Positions 34,759 through 44,836 of a stretch of 64,000 nucleotides of DNA are shown here, piece after piece. Numbering within the stretch: position 1 is the stretch's first letter; every line of letters starts with the position of its first letter. This stretch comes from Calditrichia bacterium. Its GTDB lineage: Bacteria; Calditrichota; Calditrichia; Calditrichales; J004. The DNA lies in assembly GCA_020635035.1 (NCBI GenBank), contig JACKAO010000007.1, positions 248,001 through 312,000 of the forward strand. Direction: 5' to 3'. The notes under the pieces are model-generated. The model had not been told where the DNA came from, made no database searches, and saw only the letters and a program-made list of their open reading frames with translations. Both the position numbers and the translations under genes were made by a program.

Positions 34759-35571
34759 ATGAGGCTCATTATTCAAAAAGATTACGATAAAGTATCGCAA
34801 TGGGCTGCAAATTATGTAGCCCGGGCAATTCTGGATTTTAAACCTGCCAAAAACAAACCGTTTATTTTGGGTTTGCCCACGGGATCTTCTCCTTTAGGTA
34901 TGTATGCAGAACTTATTAAAATTTATAAAAAAGGTATAATATCATTTAAGAATATTATTACTTTTAATATGGACGAATATGTTGGTTTGCCTGAAGATCA
35001 CACAGAAAGCTATCACTATTTTATGTGGAACAACTTTTTTAGCCATATTGATATTCCCAAAGAAAATGTAAACATTCTGGATGGGAATGCGAAAAATCTT
35101 GATGCTGAATGTGCGTTATATGAAGAAAAAATTAATGCTGCCGGCGGTATTAATTTGTTTATTGGCGGAATCGGACCGGACGGACACATAGCTTTTAATG
35201 AACCCGGATCATCGCTGGGATCATTAACACGCGTTAAAACACTTACTAATGATACAATAATTGCAAATTCACGTTTTTTTGATAATGATGTAACTAAAGT
35301 GCCAAAAACGGCACTTACTGTCGGTGTTAAAACAGTTCTTGACGCCGATGAAGTGTTGGTAATTATAAGCGGTCATGGAAAAGCCCGGGCGCTTTATAAA
35401 GTTGTAGAGGAAGGCGTGAATCATATGTGGACGGTTTCGGCACTTCAAACACACCCGAAAGGAATCATTGTCTGTGATGACGCGTCTACTGTTGAGTTAA
35501 AGGTTGGCACCGTTAATTATTTTAAAGATATTGAAGCGAGTCATCTTGATCCTGCAACACTTCTGAAATAG
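34759..35571 (+). CDS. nagB: Glucosamine-6-phosphate deaminase
   Basis: A 270-residue enzyme converting glucosamine-6-phosphate to fructose-6-phosphate and ammonia. Family motifs are complete: LPTGSSPLGMYAELI, TFNMDEYVGLP (catalytic Asp region), and GGIGPDGHIAFNEPGSSLGSLTR with the catalytic His and Glu. Length matches the family. A good AAAGGAT ribosome-binding site (about 34747-34753) precedes the ATG. It is a single-gene unit ending in a clear terminator. No NagA or sugar transporter is adjacent, so the window does not show the source of the amino sugar. Confidence 0.96.
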   Translation: MRLIIQKDYDKVSQWAANYVARAILDFKPAKNKPFILGLPTGSSPLGMYAELIKIYKKGIISFKNIITFNMDEYVGLPEDHTESYHYFMWNNFFSHIDIPKENVNILDGNAKNLDAECALYEEKINAAGGINLFIGGIGPDGHIAFNEPGSSLGSLTRVKTLTNDTIIANSRFFDNDVTKVPKTALTVGVKTVLDADEVLVIISGHGKARALYKVVEEGVNHMWTVSALQTHPKGIIVCDDASTVELKVGTVNYFKDIEASHLDPATLLK

Positions 35572-35580
35572 AAAGCTGGC

Positions 35581-35608
35581 ACCGGGAGATTTACTCCCGG
35601 TTTTTTTT
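35581..35608 (+). terminator. Rho-independent terminator after nagB
   Basis: ACCGGGAG (35581-35588), a 5-base loop ATTTA, CTCCCGGT (35594-35601) and then a run of eight T. It is a perfect 8-bp stem followed by a T tract, 9 bases after the nagB stop. Confidence 0.93.
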
Positions 35609-35720
35609 CTAAATTATTATTTTACATACCTGACAACTTTTATCACATGCTTTGTTTAATTTAAATCCGATAGGGTTTATATTAGCCCCGACTTAAACAA
35701 TGAAGGGTCTTTTATAAATC

Positions 35721-38700
35721 ATGACTAATATTTTCCGCGTTTATATTGAAAAAAAAGCTGGATTTGATACAGAAGCTGTAAATCTTTATTCAGATGTCAG
35801 TGAGTTTCTGGGTATAAAATCTTTAGAAAAACTACGCATTTTATATCGCTATGATGTTCAGGGGATTTCTGAAGATGAATACAAAATTGCCCGGAACTCT
35901 GTTTTCTCAGATCCACCGCAGGATTATGTTTATGATGAAAATTTTAACTTCAAGAACAGCGATTATATCTTTGCGGTAGAATATCTCCCCGGACAATACG
36001 ACCAGCGCTCAGACTCGGCATCCCAGTGTATACAGATTCTTACGCAAAAAAATCCGCCTTTGGTGCGCACTGCTAAAGTTTTTGTTTTATCCGGAATACT
36101 TACAGAATCTGAAATTAAAAGAATAAAAAAACACTGCATTAATCCTGTTGATTCCAGAGAAGCTGAATTACAGATACCCGAAACACTCGAACAGCAGATT
36201 TCAATCCCGGAGCATGTCAAAATAATTGATGGTTTCATTGAGTTGTCGGATCAAAGTCTGGAAAATCTTTTATCAGAAATGGGGCTGGCAATGAGCTTCG
36301 AAGATCTGAAATTCTGCCAGCAATATTTTAAGACAGAAACAAAAAGAAATCCTACGATAACCGAGATCAGGTTGTTAGATACATATTGGTCAGATCATTG
36401 CCGCCACACCACTTTTTTGACAGAAATACGAAATGTGCAGATTGCAGATGCACCCAATAATTCAGCTATAAAACAAACCTATAATGCATATCTAAAATCC
36501 CGTGAATTTGTTTATGAAGGAAAAGAACGTTCGGATTGCCTGATGGATCTGGCAACAATTGCGATGAAAGAACTGCGTAAAAAAGGCGGATTGAAAGAGC
36601 TGGATATTTCAGAAGAAATAAACGCCTGCAGTATTAAAATTCCTGTAAAAGTGGAAGGAATCACGCAGGATTGGTTGATCATGTTTAAAAATGAGACCCA
36701 CAATCATCCAACAGAAATTGAGCCCTTTGGTGGTGCAGCTACCTGTTTAGGCGGTGCGATACGTGATCCTTTATCAGGAAGGTCGTATGTATATCAGGCT
36801 ATGCGTGTTACAGGCAGTGCCGATCCAAGGAAATCCCTGGAAGAAACCCTTCCCGGTAAATTACCGCAAAGAACAATCACAACTCTTGCAGCAAAAGGTT
36901 ACAGCTCTTATGGAAACCAGATTGGTTTAGCAACGGGGCATGTTGCTGAAGTATATGATGAAGGCTATCTGGCAAAACGTATGGAAATAGGCGCGGTAAT
37001 CGGAGCAGTACCGGCTGAAAATGTTGTCCGGAAGCGTCCTGAAGAAGGCGATATTGTGATACTGGTTGGTGGCAAAACCGGGCGTGATGGTATTGGCGGC
37101 GCGACAGGATCATCAAAAGCACATACAGAGACCGCACTAAAAAATGAAGCGGAAGTTCAGAAGGGGAATCCCCCGATCGAAAGAAAACTACAAAGGCTTT
37201 TTACAGACCCTGAAATTACAAAAAAGATAAAGCGCTGTAATGATTTTGGTGCCGGGGGTATTTCAGTTGCTATTGGCGAATTAGCGGACAGCCTTGATAT
37301 TGATCTTGATGCTGTTCCTAAAAAATATGAAGGATTGGATGGCACAGAGCTGGCGATATCTGAATCCCAGGAACGTATGGCTGTGGTGATTTCGGTGGAT
37401 GATTTTGTAGTTTTTCAGGAAAAGGCTTTTGCGGAAAACCTGGAAGCCACAAAAGTTGCGAATATTACTAACAGCGGCAGACTGAGAATGTTTTGGAAGG
37501 GACAGACAGTTGTCGACCTGGATCGTTCATTTCTTGACACACATGGCGTAAGGCAGAAATCTCATGTTGTTATTCCTGAAGTTTCAGCTACTGAAATTTT
37601 TGAAAAGAAGAATTATCAATTTGATGATTTCGCGAAAACCCTGCTTGAAAATCTTTCCGATTTGAACCACGCCAGTCAAAAAGGATTAATTGAACAATTC
37701 GACAGTACCATTGGTGCCAGAACAGTCCTGCATCCGTTCGGCGGGAAAATGCTGCGTTCACCATCGGATGTTATGGTTTCCAAACTGCCATTTATTGAAA
37801 GTGATACAGCTACCGCAATGAGCTGGGGATTTAATCCAAAAATTGCAACATGGTCTCCCTTTCATGGTGCTGTTTATGCTGTCTTGGAGTCTGTTACAAA
37901 ACTCGTTGCCTGTGGTGTTGATTTCTCAAATATATACCTGACTTTACAGGAATATTTTGAAAAATTATTATCCGATCCACAAAAATGGGGTAAGCCTTAC
38001 GCTGCTTTATTAGGTGCCTATCATGTACAGATGCAACTTGGAATAGCAGCCATTGGCGGAAAAGACAGTATGTCCGGCACTTTTCAGGATATTCATGTTC
38101 CGCCAACACTTGTTTCGTTTGCTGTGGCGCCTGTATCAGCAGACAAAACAATATCAGGAGAATTTAAGACTGCCGGTAATACTGTTTATCTCCTAAAAAG
38201 CAAAACAGATATGACACTTTTGCCGGATTTTGATTATCTGAAAACACTCTTTGCAACGTTTAAAAAATTAAGTGATGGCGGACTGGTTCAATCTGCAAGT
38301 GCTGTTAAATCAGGCGGGGTTTCGCTGGCAGTATCACGAATGTGTTTCGGCAATAACTTAGGTTTTAATTTTAATAATCAAATTGAGTCAGCAGACCTGT
38401 TGTATCCTTACTATGGGGCAATAATCATCGAAACGGCACCGGATTTCTCTAAGGATGAACTATCCGGAATTGAATTTATCGAGCTGGGCAGAGTAACAGA
38501 AGCAGATCAAATTGTATTTAAAAACAGTCAGGTTAATCTTTCAGAAGCTTATAAAAAATGGTCGGAACCATTGGAAGCTATTTTCCCATCATTACATAAT
38601 TCTGAGTTGAAAGATTTACCATCTTTTAAAACCAGAGCAATAAAAAAAGCACATTTAAGTATTGCCAGACCCCGAGTTTTTATACCTGTTTTTCCGGGAA

Positions 38701-39467
38701 CAAACTGTGAGTATGACTCTCAGCAAGCTTTTGAAAAGGCAGGCGCAGATGTTGTAACGAGTATTTTTAATAACCTGACAACACATGCTCTAAATATGTC
38801 AATTAAGAAGTATGCTCAGCTTATAAGGTCATCTCAAATTCTTATGCTCCCGGGTGGTTTCAGCGCAGGCGATGAGCCGGAAGGATCGGGTAAATTTATC
38901 GCTGCTGTTCTGCGGCAAAGTGAAATTGCTGATGCTATTATGGATCTACTGGAGAACAGGGATGGTTTGGTACTGGGCATTTGTAATGGTTTTCAGGCTC
39001 TTGTAAAACTGGGATTGGTACCTTTCGGAAAAATTGTTGAACCGCACCCTGAAAAAAGCCCGACCCTGACATTTAATAAATTAAGGCGTCATCATTCGCA
39101 GATGGTGCATACAAAAATTAACTCCGTGCTTTCACCCTGGTTTTCACAGGTTAATTCTGATGATACTTTTGTTATTCCTGTTTCGAATGGTGAAGGGCGG
39201 TTTGTTGCTGCCGAACCAGTAATACAGGAAATGTTCGTAAACGGGCAGGTTGCTACACTTTATGTTGATCTGGATGGAAAACCTTCGATGGAATCTCAAT
39301 TCAATCCTTCAGGTTCGATGTATGCGATTGAAGGAATTACCAGTCCTGATGGCCGTGTATTTGGAAAAATGGCGCATTCAGAACGGATTGGAATGAATGT
39401 ATCGAAAAATGTGCCTGGCAATAAAAATCAAAGATTGTTTGAATCCGGGGTAGCATATTTTAAATAA
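35721..39467 (+). CDS. purL: Phosphoribosylformylglycinamidine synthase, single-chain
   Basis: A 1248-residue enzyme of purine synthesis making FGAM from FGAR, glutamine and ATP. Residues about 1-165 are the PurS-like part; the synthetase core begins near 190 and has LLDTYWSDHCRHTTFLTEI, the FKNETHNHPTEIEPFGGAATCLGG ATP/substrate loop and CNDFGAGGISVAIGELAD. The C-terminal glutaminase starts near residue 985 with VFIPVFPGTNCEYDSQQAF and contains LPGGFSAGDE and the nucleophile Cys in VLGICNGFQALVKLG (about 1089). The 'YWSDHCRHTTF' form matches the clostridial/Bacteroides clade of long PurL, not the enterobacterial one. It has its own upstream gap and no adjacent pur gene. Confidence 0.95.
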   Translation: MTNIFRVYIEKKAGFDTEAVNLYSDVSEFLGIKSLEKLRILYRYDVQGISEDEYKIARNSVFSDPPQDYVYDENFNFKNSDYIFAVEYLPGQYDQRSDSASQCIQILTQKNPPLVRTAKVFVLSGILTESEIKRIKKHCINPVDSREAELQIPETLEQQISIPEHVKIIDGFIELSDQSLENLLSEMGLAMSFEDLKFCQQYFKTETKRNPTITEIRLLDTYWSDHCRHTTFLTEIRNVQIADAPNNSAIKQTYNAYLKSREFVYEGKERSDCLMDLATIAMKELRKKGGLKELDISEEINACSIKIPVKVEGITQDWLIMFKNETHNHPTEIEPFGGAATCLGGAIRDPLSGRSYVYQAMRVTGSADPRKSLEETLPGKLPQRTITTLAAKGYSSYGNQIGLATGHVAEVYDEGYLAKRMEIGAVIGAVPAENVVRKRPEEGDIVILVGGKTGRDGIGGATGSSKAHTETALKNEAEVQKGNPPIERKLQRLFTDPEITKKIKRCNDFGAGGISVAIGELADSLDIDLDAVPKKYEGLDGTELAISESQERMAVVISVDDFVVFQEKAFAENLEATKVANITNSGRLRMFWKGQTVVDLDRSFLDTHGVRQKSHVVIPEVSATEIFEKKNYQFDDFAKTLLENLSDLNHASQKGLIEQFDSTIGARTVLHPFGGKMLRSPSDVMVSKLPFIESDTATAMSWGFNPKIATWSPFHGAVYAVLESVTKLVACGVDFSNIYLTLQEYFEKLLSDPQKWGKPYAALLGAYHVQMQLGIAAIGGKDSMSGTFQDIHVPPTLVSFAVAPVSADKTISGEFKTAGNTVYLLKSKTDMTLLPDFDYLKTLFATFKKLSDGGLVQSASAVKSGGVSLAVSRMCFGNNLGFNFNNQIESADLLYPYYGAIIIETAPDFSKDELSGIEFIELGRVTEADQIVFKNSQVNLSEAYKKWSEPLEAIFPSLHNSELKDLPSFKTRAIKKAHLSIARPRVFIPVFPGTNCEYDSQQAFEKAGADVVTSIFNNLTTHALNMSIKKYAQLIRSSQILMLPGGFSAGDEPEGSGKFIAAVLRQSEIADAIMDLLENRDGLVLGICNGFQALVKLGLVPFGKIVEPHPEKSPTLTFNKLRRHHSQMVHTKINSVLSPWFSQVNSDDTFVIPVSNGEGRFVAAEPVIQEMFVNGQVATLYVDLDGKPSMESQFNPSGSMYAIEGITSPDGRVFGKMAHSERIGMNVSKNVPGNKNQRLFESGVAYFK

Positions 39468-39497
39468 TATGCTGAAAAGTTAAAATCCGCTGTTTTA

Positions 39498-40301
39498 CTA
39501 TTCCAAAGACAGACCATTGATAGATTTTGCTTTTGCAGGTTTGTGATCAGCTGCGACTCTGGATTTCGGATAAACCACTTCATGCGGCGCAATTACGGCA
39601 TTTTCGCCAATTTCAACATCTCCCATAACTGTAGCCTTTAGCCCGAGTGTAGCACCTTTTCTAATTTTTACAGGTGCAATAACCAGGAAACCCTTAGCAG
39701 CATAATGGCAGATAATATGTACAGACCCGCCAATAGTCACCTTATCTTCAAGTTCAATCAAAGCTGCGTCTGAGATGTTAGTTGTATTTAGATGCACACC
39801 TTTACCGATTTTCATTCCCATCATGCGGTAAAATAAAATATTTAAGGGAGTCGGGGTTATAAATTCCAAAAAAGTATAGCGGACGACATATAATATTGTA
39901 TTATGAACAAACCATGGTACGCTGCGCAAAGAGTAATACGGCCCGCGGAATGGTTTCATTTTTATCGGAATAATAAGATTAAAAAATGGTGCGACAAAAA
40001 TGAGACTGAAACCATAAATAAAAAAACCGCCAATAAGAGCCAGGGCAATAAAAAAATAATTCAGTGGTGCGCTAAAAGTGGCTGAAAATTCCTGCATAAA
40101 ATTAAAAAAATAGACTGCCGGTGTTGCAGAAATCGCCATTATCAGGACTGCGAGCAAATAAACCGGAAAAAGTGCAATCATAAAAGTTGCGGTACGGAAC
40201 CTTCTTAAAATAGTCTCAAGAAGTCCTTTTAGTCCACTGTGTTCTGATGTGGTGCTGTCCACATCAACTTTTGTGCTATGTTCAATGTCTGATTTTTTCA
40301 T
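39498..40301 (-). CDS. Membrane protein with left-handed beta-helix (hexapeptide) domain
   Basis: A 267-residue protein. After a polar N-terminus, two to three hydrophobic segments lie at about 36-62 and 82-115; the C-terminal ~100 residues are hexapeptide repeats (MKIGKGVHLNTTNISDAALIELEDKVTIGG ... IRKGATLGLKATVMGDVEIGENAVIAP). Such beta-helices form trimeric acyl- or acetyltransferase domains. The membrane plus beta-helix pattern resembles the C-terminal part of large adenylation/'Pls' type enzymes, so an acyl transfer role in the envelope is possible. The specific substrate is unknown. It is convergent with purL and divergent from the PfkB gene. Confidence 0.75.
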   Translation of the reverse strand: MKKSDIEHSTKVDVDSTTSEHSGLKGLLETILRRFRTATFMIALFPVYLLAVLIMAISATPAVYFFNFMQEFSATFSAPLNYFFIALALIGGFFIYGFSLIFVAPFFNLIIPIKMKPFRGPYYSLRSVPWFVHNTILYVVRYTFLEFITPTPLNILFYRMMGMKIGKGVHLNTTNISDAALIELEDKVTIGGSVHIICHYAAKGFLVIAPVKIRKGATLGLKATVMGDVEIGENAVIAPHEVVYPKSRVAADHKPAKAKSINGLSLE

Positions 40302-40474
40302 TTAGTGATATTTCCTGCAGAAGTTTATCTAAAACCTGAAACTACAATTGAATGTATTAATATACATAAATATGCAAATACTTTAAAAAGTTGCTTTTTT
40401 TTAATCAAAAGATATTTTAGTTAAGAACATGATTTATTTAGTTTTTAATAGTCTGTTTTAAGTCAGGGGGATAT

Positions 40475-41350
40475 GTGCAGTTAAATAATATTATTTGTAT
40501 CGGTGAAATTTTATGGGATTCCATGCCCAAAGGTTTGTTTTTAGGAGGTGCTCCATTCAATGTCGCTGTCCATTTAAAAAATTTAGGAAATAAGGTTGAT
40601 ATTGTAAGTGGTGTCGGTGATGATGAATTGGGAAGAGAGATTCTGCGCCGTGTAAACAGGAATGGTATCTCCACAGATTTTATTTCAATAAACAAAAATA
40701 ATCCAACTGGTTTTGTAAAAGTTGATCTCGATAAGAATGATAATCCACAATATGATATTATAGAAGAAGTTGCATGGGACTATATTGAGAACGAAGAATT
40801 GAATGGAGCCGGAACCGGTACAATGGTGGTTTTTGGCAGCCTGGCTCAAAGAAATTCAAAATCACGGAAGACAATACAGGAACTGATAAAAAAAGATGTT
40901 TTTCCCGTGTTTGATATAAATTTACGACCCCCATATGACAATAAAGATATCGTTGAAGAATCACTTAAATATAGCTGGCTGGTTAAATTTAATGATGCTG
41001 AATTGAAAAAACTGGCTGAGTGGTATAGTCTGCCGGATGACCCGGAAAAGGCAAGCCAGGAACTTTGCTCTAAATACGGCTGTCAGATTGTATGCATAAC
41101 GATGGCTGATAAAGGCGCATCATTATATAAAGACAATACTTTTATTAAATCGAACGGACTCAGAGTAAAGGTTAGTGATACTGTAGGTTCTGGTGATGCT
41201 TTCCTTGCAGGGCTATTAAACGGTTTGATACGTGAATGGCCGATGGATCAGGTATTATCTTTTGCTAATGCGACAGGGGCATTTGTTGCTACACAGGATG
41301 GAGCGACTCCGCAGCTTGATCTGGCAATTATTCAGGATCTCCAGAAATAG
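40475..41350 (+). CDS. PfkB-family carbohydrate kinase, probably fructokinase
   Basis: A 291-residue sugar kinase. The N-terminal ICIGEILWDSMPKGLFLGGAPFNVAVHLKNLG is the substrate-binding signature (two glycines at GG), and the C-terminal VSDTVGSGDAFLAGLLNGL is the PfkB second signature with the catalytic Asp. The overall pattern is close to bacterial fructokinases. It begins with GTG at 40475 preceded by an AGGGGG (40465-40470) ribosome-binding site; the overlapping ATG two bases earlier is out of frame. No sugar transporter or hydrolase adjoins it, so the substrate is inferred from family similarity only. Confidence 0.84.
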   Translation: MQLNNIICIGEILWDSMPKGLFLGGAPFNVAVHLKNLGNKVDIVSGVGDDELGREILRRVNRNGISTDFISINKNNPTGFVKVDLDKNDNPQYDIIEEVAWDYIENEELNGAGTGTMVVFGSLAQRNSKSRKTIQELIKKDVFPVFDINLRPPYDNKDIVEESLKYSWLVKFNDAELKKLAEWYSLPDDPEKASQELCSKYGCQIVCITMADKGASLYKDNTFIKSNGLRVKVSDTVGSGDAFLAGLLNGLIREWPMDQVLSFANATGAFVATQDGATPQLDLAIIQDLQK

Positions 41351-41470
41351 AATATCAGCTGTATGACCTCTGGGTATAGAAGAAACTTTACCGAAATGGA
41401 TGGATTTCAAAAGGTAAATGATTAAATTCCGAGAGTCATACTACTTATTAAGCCAAATTACTCTTTAAAC

Positions 41471-44400
41471 ATGGATTGTGATCCAATGAAAATGCTATCT
41501 CTTAATATTTGTTTTTTTCTTTTCTTTGCTGTTCAATTATTCGCGCAGGACCCAAGTTTCAGCTCATCCAATCTGCCAATTATAAAAATCACTACAAATG
41601 GATTAATTACAGCTAATTCAAGGGTTTCCGGTAATATGGAAATCATCTATAATGAAGACGGCGCCCGTAATTATGTCAGCGCTTCTGCTGATCATTACAG
41701 TGGTCGTATCGAAATTGAACTGCATGGGCAGTCTTCCCTGAGTTTTGATAAAAAATCATATCGATTTGAAACACAGGATTCAATTGGAGAAAATGACAAT
41801 GTGAGTCTTCTTGGTTTGCCTAAAGAGAATGACTGGATTTTATATGCACCTTATTCAGATAAAACTTTAATGCGAAATGCTTTAGCTTACACCCTTGCAT
41901 CGCAGATAAATGATTACGCTCCAAGAATAAAGTATTGTGAGATTGTTGTAAATGGCGAGTATCGTGGAGTTTACATATTAACTGAAAAAATAAAACGCGA
42001 TAAAAACCGTGTCAATATTTCGGAACTGGAACCCCAACAACTTTCTGAACCGGAAATTAGCGGGGGCTATATTTTTAAAAAAGATAAAATTGATGCTGGG
42101 GATAATATTATCTATCTCGATCGCGGGGTAGAGCTGGTAATTACAGAACCGGATAAAGATGATATCGCTCCTGAACAAACAAACTGGTTAAAAAGTTATC
42201 TTAATAGTTTTGATAATGCACTTACTTCAAATAGTAATTATCAGGATTACATCGATCTGCAGTCTTTTGTTGATAATTTCTTGATGGTAGAACTCAGTAA
42301 AAACATAGATGGTCTCAGGCTAAGTACATACTTTTATAAGGACCGTAATGGAAAAGTTATTGCCGGACCTGTTTGGGATTATAACCTGGCTTGGGGTAAT
42401 GCAGACTATAACTATGGATGGACTGCTTCCGGCTGGTATTATGAAACCATTCTTTGGGATAATAATTGGGTACTCGAGTTGTTAAAAAAGCCGGAGTTTA
42501 ACCAATTGTGCATTGACCGCTGGCAAGAACTAAGGAAATCTGTGTTTACAACAAATAATATTTATACACTGATCGAAGAATGGGAAGACCTGCTTGGAGA
42601 AGCCCAGCAAAGAAATTTCGCGAAATTTGATATTTTAGGCATTTACGTCTGGCCTAACCCCGGTTATCCGGAGTCTGGGAATTTTGGTTTCGATGCGCCA
42701 AAAAGCGGGGCACCAACTACCTGGCAGGGTGAAATCGATTTTATGAAAAGCTTTATTGACGAGCGACTAAAATGGATGGATAATGAATTTGGTGTTTCTT
42801 TTACAGATGTAACGGTTGATGTAAATAATCCAGATTGGGGACAGGTTCTGTATAATAATAAAGTGATTGCCAGTGAAACATATCTAGGAAGTTATACGGA
42901 TGGAGCACTTATAACATTAAGAGCGGAAGCAAAACCCGGATATAAATTTGTAGAATGGGTAGAAACATCTTCGGACGTAATTAATACCAATTTTATTAAT
43001 ACAGGTGCCAGATGGAAATACCTGGACAACGGATCAGACCAGGGAACCGCATGGAGATTAAGCAATTTTGATGATTCTGCCTGGCAGGAAGGTACTGCGG
43101 AGCTCGGTTATGGAGATAATGATGAGTCAACGGTAGTGAGCTATGGTCCGGATGCACAGAATAAGTATGTTACAACTTATTTCAGGACAAAATTCAACGT
43201 GACTGATTCAGATTTATACACAAATCTTAATTTGTATTTGCTTCGTGATGATGGTGCAGTTGCTTATCTGAATGGTTTCGAAATTTTAAGATCCAACATG
43301 CCGGAAACAGGTGTTTATTATAATACGTATGCTTCTGAATTTGTAGATGGTGCAAATGAAAAAGCATTTTTTCACTTCGAGATAGATCCCCAATATTTGT
43401 TTAAAGGAGAAAATATAATAGCAGTTGAGATTCACCAGCAGAATGCCACAAGTTCCGATATCAGTTTTGATTTATCCTTAAGCGGAACGGGTTACAATCC
43501 TGATGGAAACAGTTCTGTAATTAGCAGCAATGAAAAACTCTCTTATCTCCCCACAGGTGGCGTTACCAGAATAAAAGCAGTCTTTGCCCCGGTTGCTTCG
43601 TTTTCAGGACTGGTTATTAACGAAATATATTATAATGCATTACAGGAGACCGATGCCAAGTTTATTGAGTTGTGCAACACTTCAAATGAATTAATTGATT
43701 TTTCCGGATATGCGATTTCAGGTGTAATTGATTTTGTTTTTCCTGATGGAACAGGTTTAGCACCCGGTGCATTTGCCGTACTGAGTGATGACAGCCTAAA
43801 ATATACAGGATCTGGTTTTAGCGTTTTTCAGTGGGAAGGTGGGGACTTATCTGATAATGGCGGTCTTATTAAAATACAAGATCTGTCAGGTGCCACATTG
43901 GATTCTGTAACCTATGGCAATACTATTCCCTGGCCGCAAATTGAAGCAGCTGATTACCGGTCGTTGGAACTTAAACAGACAAACCTGGATAATGCCCGTG
44001 GAGAAAATTGGCAGAAAAGTACTGTTGCTGGCGGATCACCAGGAAAAGCTAATCGCCGTTCCATTGAAGGTTTAGTTATTAATGAATTCTTATCCAGCAA
44101 TGAAAACGTGAATACAGATGAATATGGCGATCATGATGACTGGATTGAGCTGTATAATGCAGGTACAACCGCGGTTGATGCAGGGGGCTTGTACCTTTCA
44201 GACAAGGCAGAAAACCCCCGATTATGGAAAATTGCTGATATTTCACCTTATACGACAACCATCAAACCGGACAGTTTTCTGGTCATTTGGGCAGATGAAG
44301 ACAGTAGTCAGGGTATTTTGCATGGCGGTTTTCAACTCAGTAAGTCCGGAGAAGCTATTATTTTGTCTCAGATTGTTGATGGCGAAATACAGATACTGGA

Positions 44401-44818
44401 TTCATTAAGTTTCCCAGCTCAGCAAACCGATGTGTCAATGGGACGAGAACCTGACGGCAGTGTAAACTGGACATTTTTTACAAATCCTACACCTGGGAGT
44501 AAAAACCTGGTAACCGGCTTGCGGAATGATGCAATTCTTATAAAGTCATTTACTCTTGAGCAAAATTATCCAAACCCATTCAATCCTGTCACTACTATAA
44601 ATTATACAGTTGGGCTAACCGCAAAAGGACCGGCGGATGTTTCTTTGGTTGTGTTTGATATCCTCGGACGAGAAATTGAAACTTTGGTTGACAGGAAACA
44701 AACTTCAGGTAGTTATTCGGTTCAATTCAATGCATCTGAATTGCCAAGTGGCATATATATCTACAGATTAAAAACAGATAAATACGAGCACAGTAAAAAG
44801 ATGCTGTTTTTAAAATAA
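41471..44818 (+). CDS. Secreted CotH-kinase protein with lamin-tail domains and sorting signal
   Basis: A 1115-residue exported protein. The signal peptide is at about 6-25 (ends LFAQD; translation may start at M6 or M8). Residues about 30-440 are a CotH kinase-like domain (ELHGQSSLSFDKKSYRFE, YAPYSDKTLMRNALAY, GPVWDYNLAWGNADY). A B-repeat-like segment follows near 455-500, then a galactose-binding-like region at 515-680, and two lamin-tail domains beginning LVINEIYYNALQE (about 715) and LVINEFLSSNENV (about 867). The C-terminus starting LEQNYPNPFNPVTT is a type IX-style sorting domain. CotH proteins can phosphorylate surface proteins; here the kinase would act outside the cell. Function in the cell is unknown. 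Confidence 0.88.
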   Translation: MDCDPMKMLSLNICFFLFFAVQLFAQDPSFSSSNLPIIKITTNGLITANSRVSGNMEIIYNEDGARNYVSASADHYSGRIEIELHGQSSLSFDKKSYRFETQDSIGENDNVSLLGLPKENDWILYAPYSDKTLMRNALAYTLASQINDYAPRIKYCEIVVNGEYRGVYILTEKIKRDKNRVNISELEPQQLSEPEISGGYIFKKDKIDAGDNIIYLDRGVELVITEPDKDDIAPEQTNWLKSYLNSFDNALTSNSNYQDYIDLQSFVDNFLMVELSKNIDGLRLSTYFYKDRNGKVIAGPVWDYNLAWGNADYNYGWTASGWYYETILWDNNWVLELLKKPEFNQLCIDRWQELRKSVFTTNNIYTLIEEWEDLLGEAQQRNFAKFDILGIYVWPNPGYPESGNFGFDAPKSGAPTTWQGEIDFMKSFIDERLKWMDNEFGVSFTDVTVDVNNPDWGQVLYNNKVIASETYLGSYTDGALITLRAEAKPGYKFVEWVETSSDVINTNFINTGARWKYLDNGSDQGTAWRLSNFDDSAWQEGTAELGYGDNDESTVVSYGPDAQNKYVTTYFRTKFNVTDSDLYTNLNLYLLRDDGAVAYLNGFEILRSNMPETGVYYNTYASEFVDGANEKAFFHFEIDPQYLFKGENIIAVEIHQQNATSSDISFDLSLSGTGYNPDGNSSVISSNEKLSYLPTGGVTRIKAVFAPVASFSGLVINEIYYNALQETDAKFIELCNTSNELIDFSGYAISGVIDFVFPDGTGLAPGAFAVLSDDSLKYTGSGFSVFQWEGGDLSDNGGLIKIQDLSGATLDSVTYGNTIPWPQIEAADYRSLELKQTNLDNARGENWQKSTVAGGSPGKANRRSIEGLVINEFLSSNENVNTDEYGDHDDWIELYNAGTTAVDAGGLYLSDKAENPRLWKIADISPYTTTIKPDSFLVIWADEDSSQGILHGGFQLSKSGEAIILSQIVDGEIQILDSLSFPAQQTDVSMGREPDGSVNWTFFTNPTPGSKNLVTGLRNDAILIKSFTLEQNYPNPFNPVTTINYTVGLTAKGPADVSLVVFDILGREIETLVDRKQTSGSYSVQFNASELPSGIYIYRLKTDKYEHSKKMLFLK

Positions 44819-44836
44819 ATAGTTCCCGGTTTGTGT

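Noticed and set aside
35576..35590. TGGCAC after nagB as a sigma-54 -24 box
   Set aside because: There is no TTGC at the correct distance; the bases belong to the terminator hairpin at 35581-35608.
35669..35675. CCGATAG upstream of purL as a sigma-28 -10 box
   Set aside because: No TAAA-like -35 box lies 16 bases upstream, and purL is a housekeeping gene.
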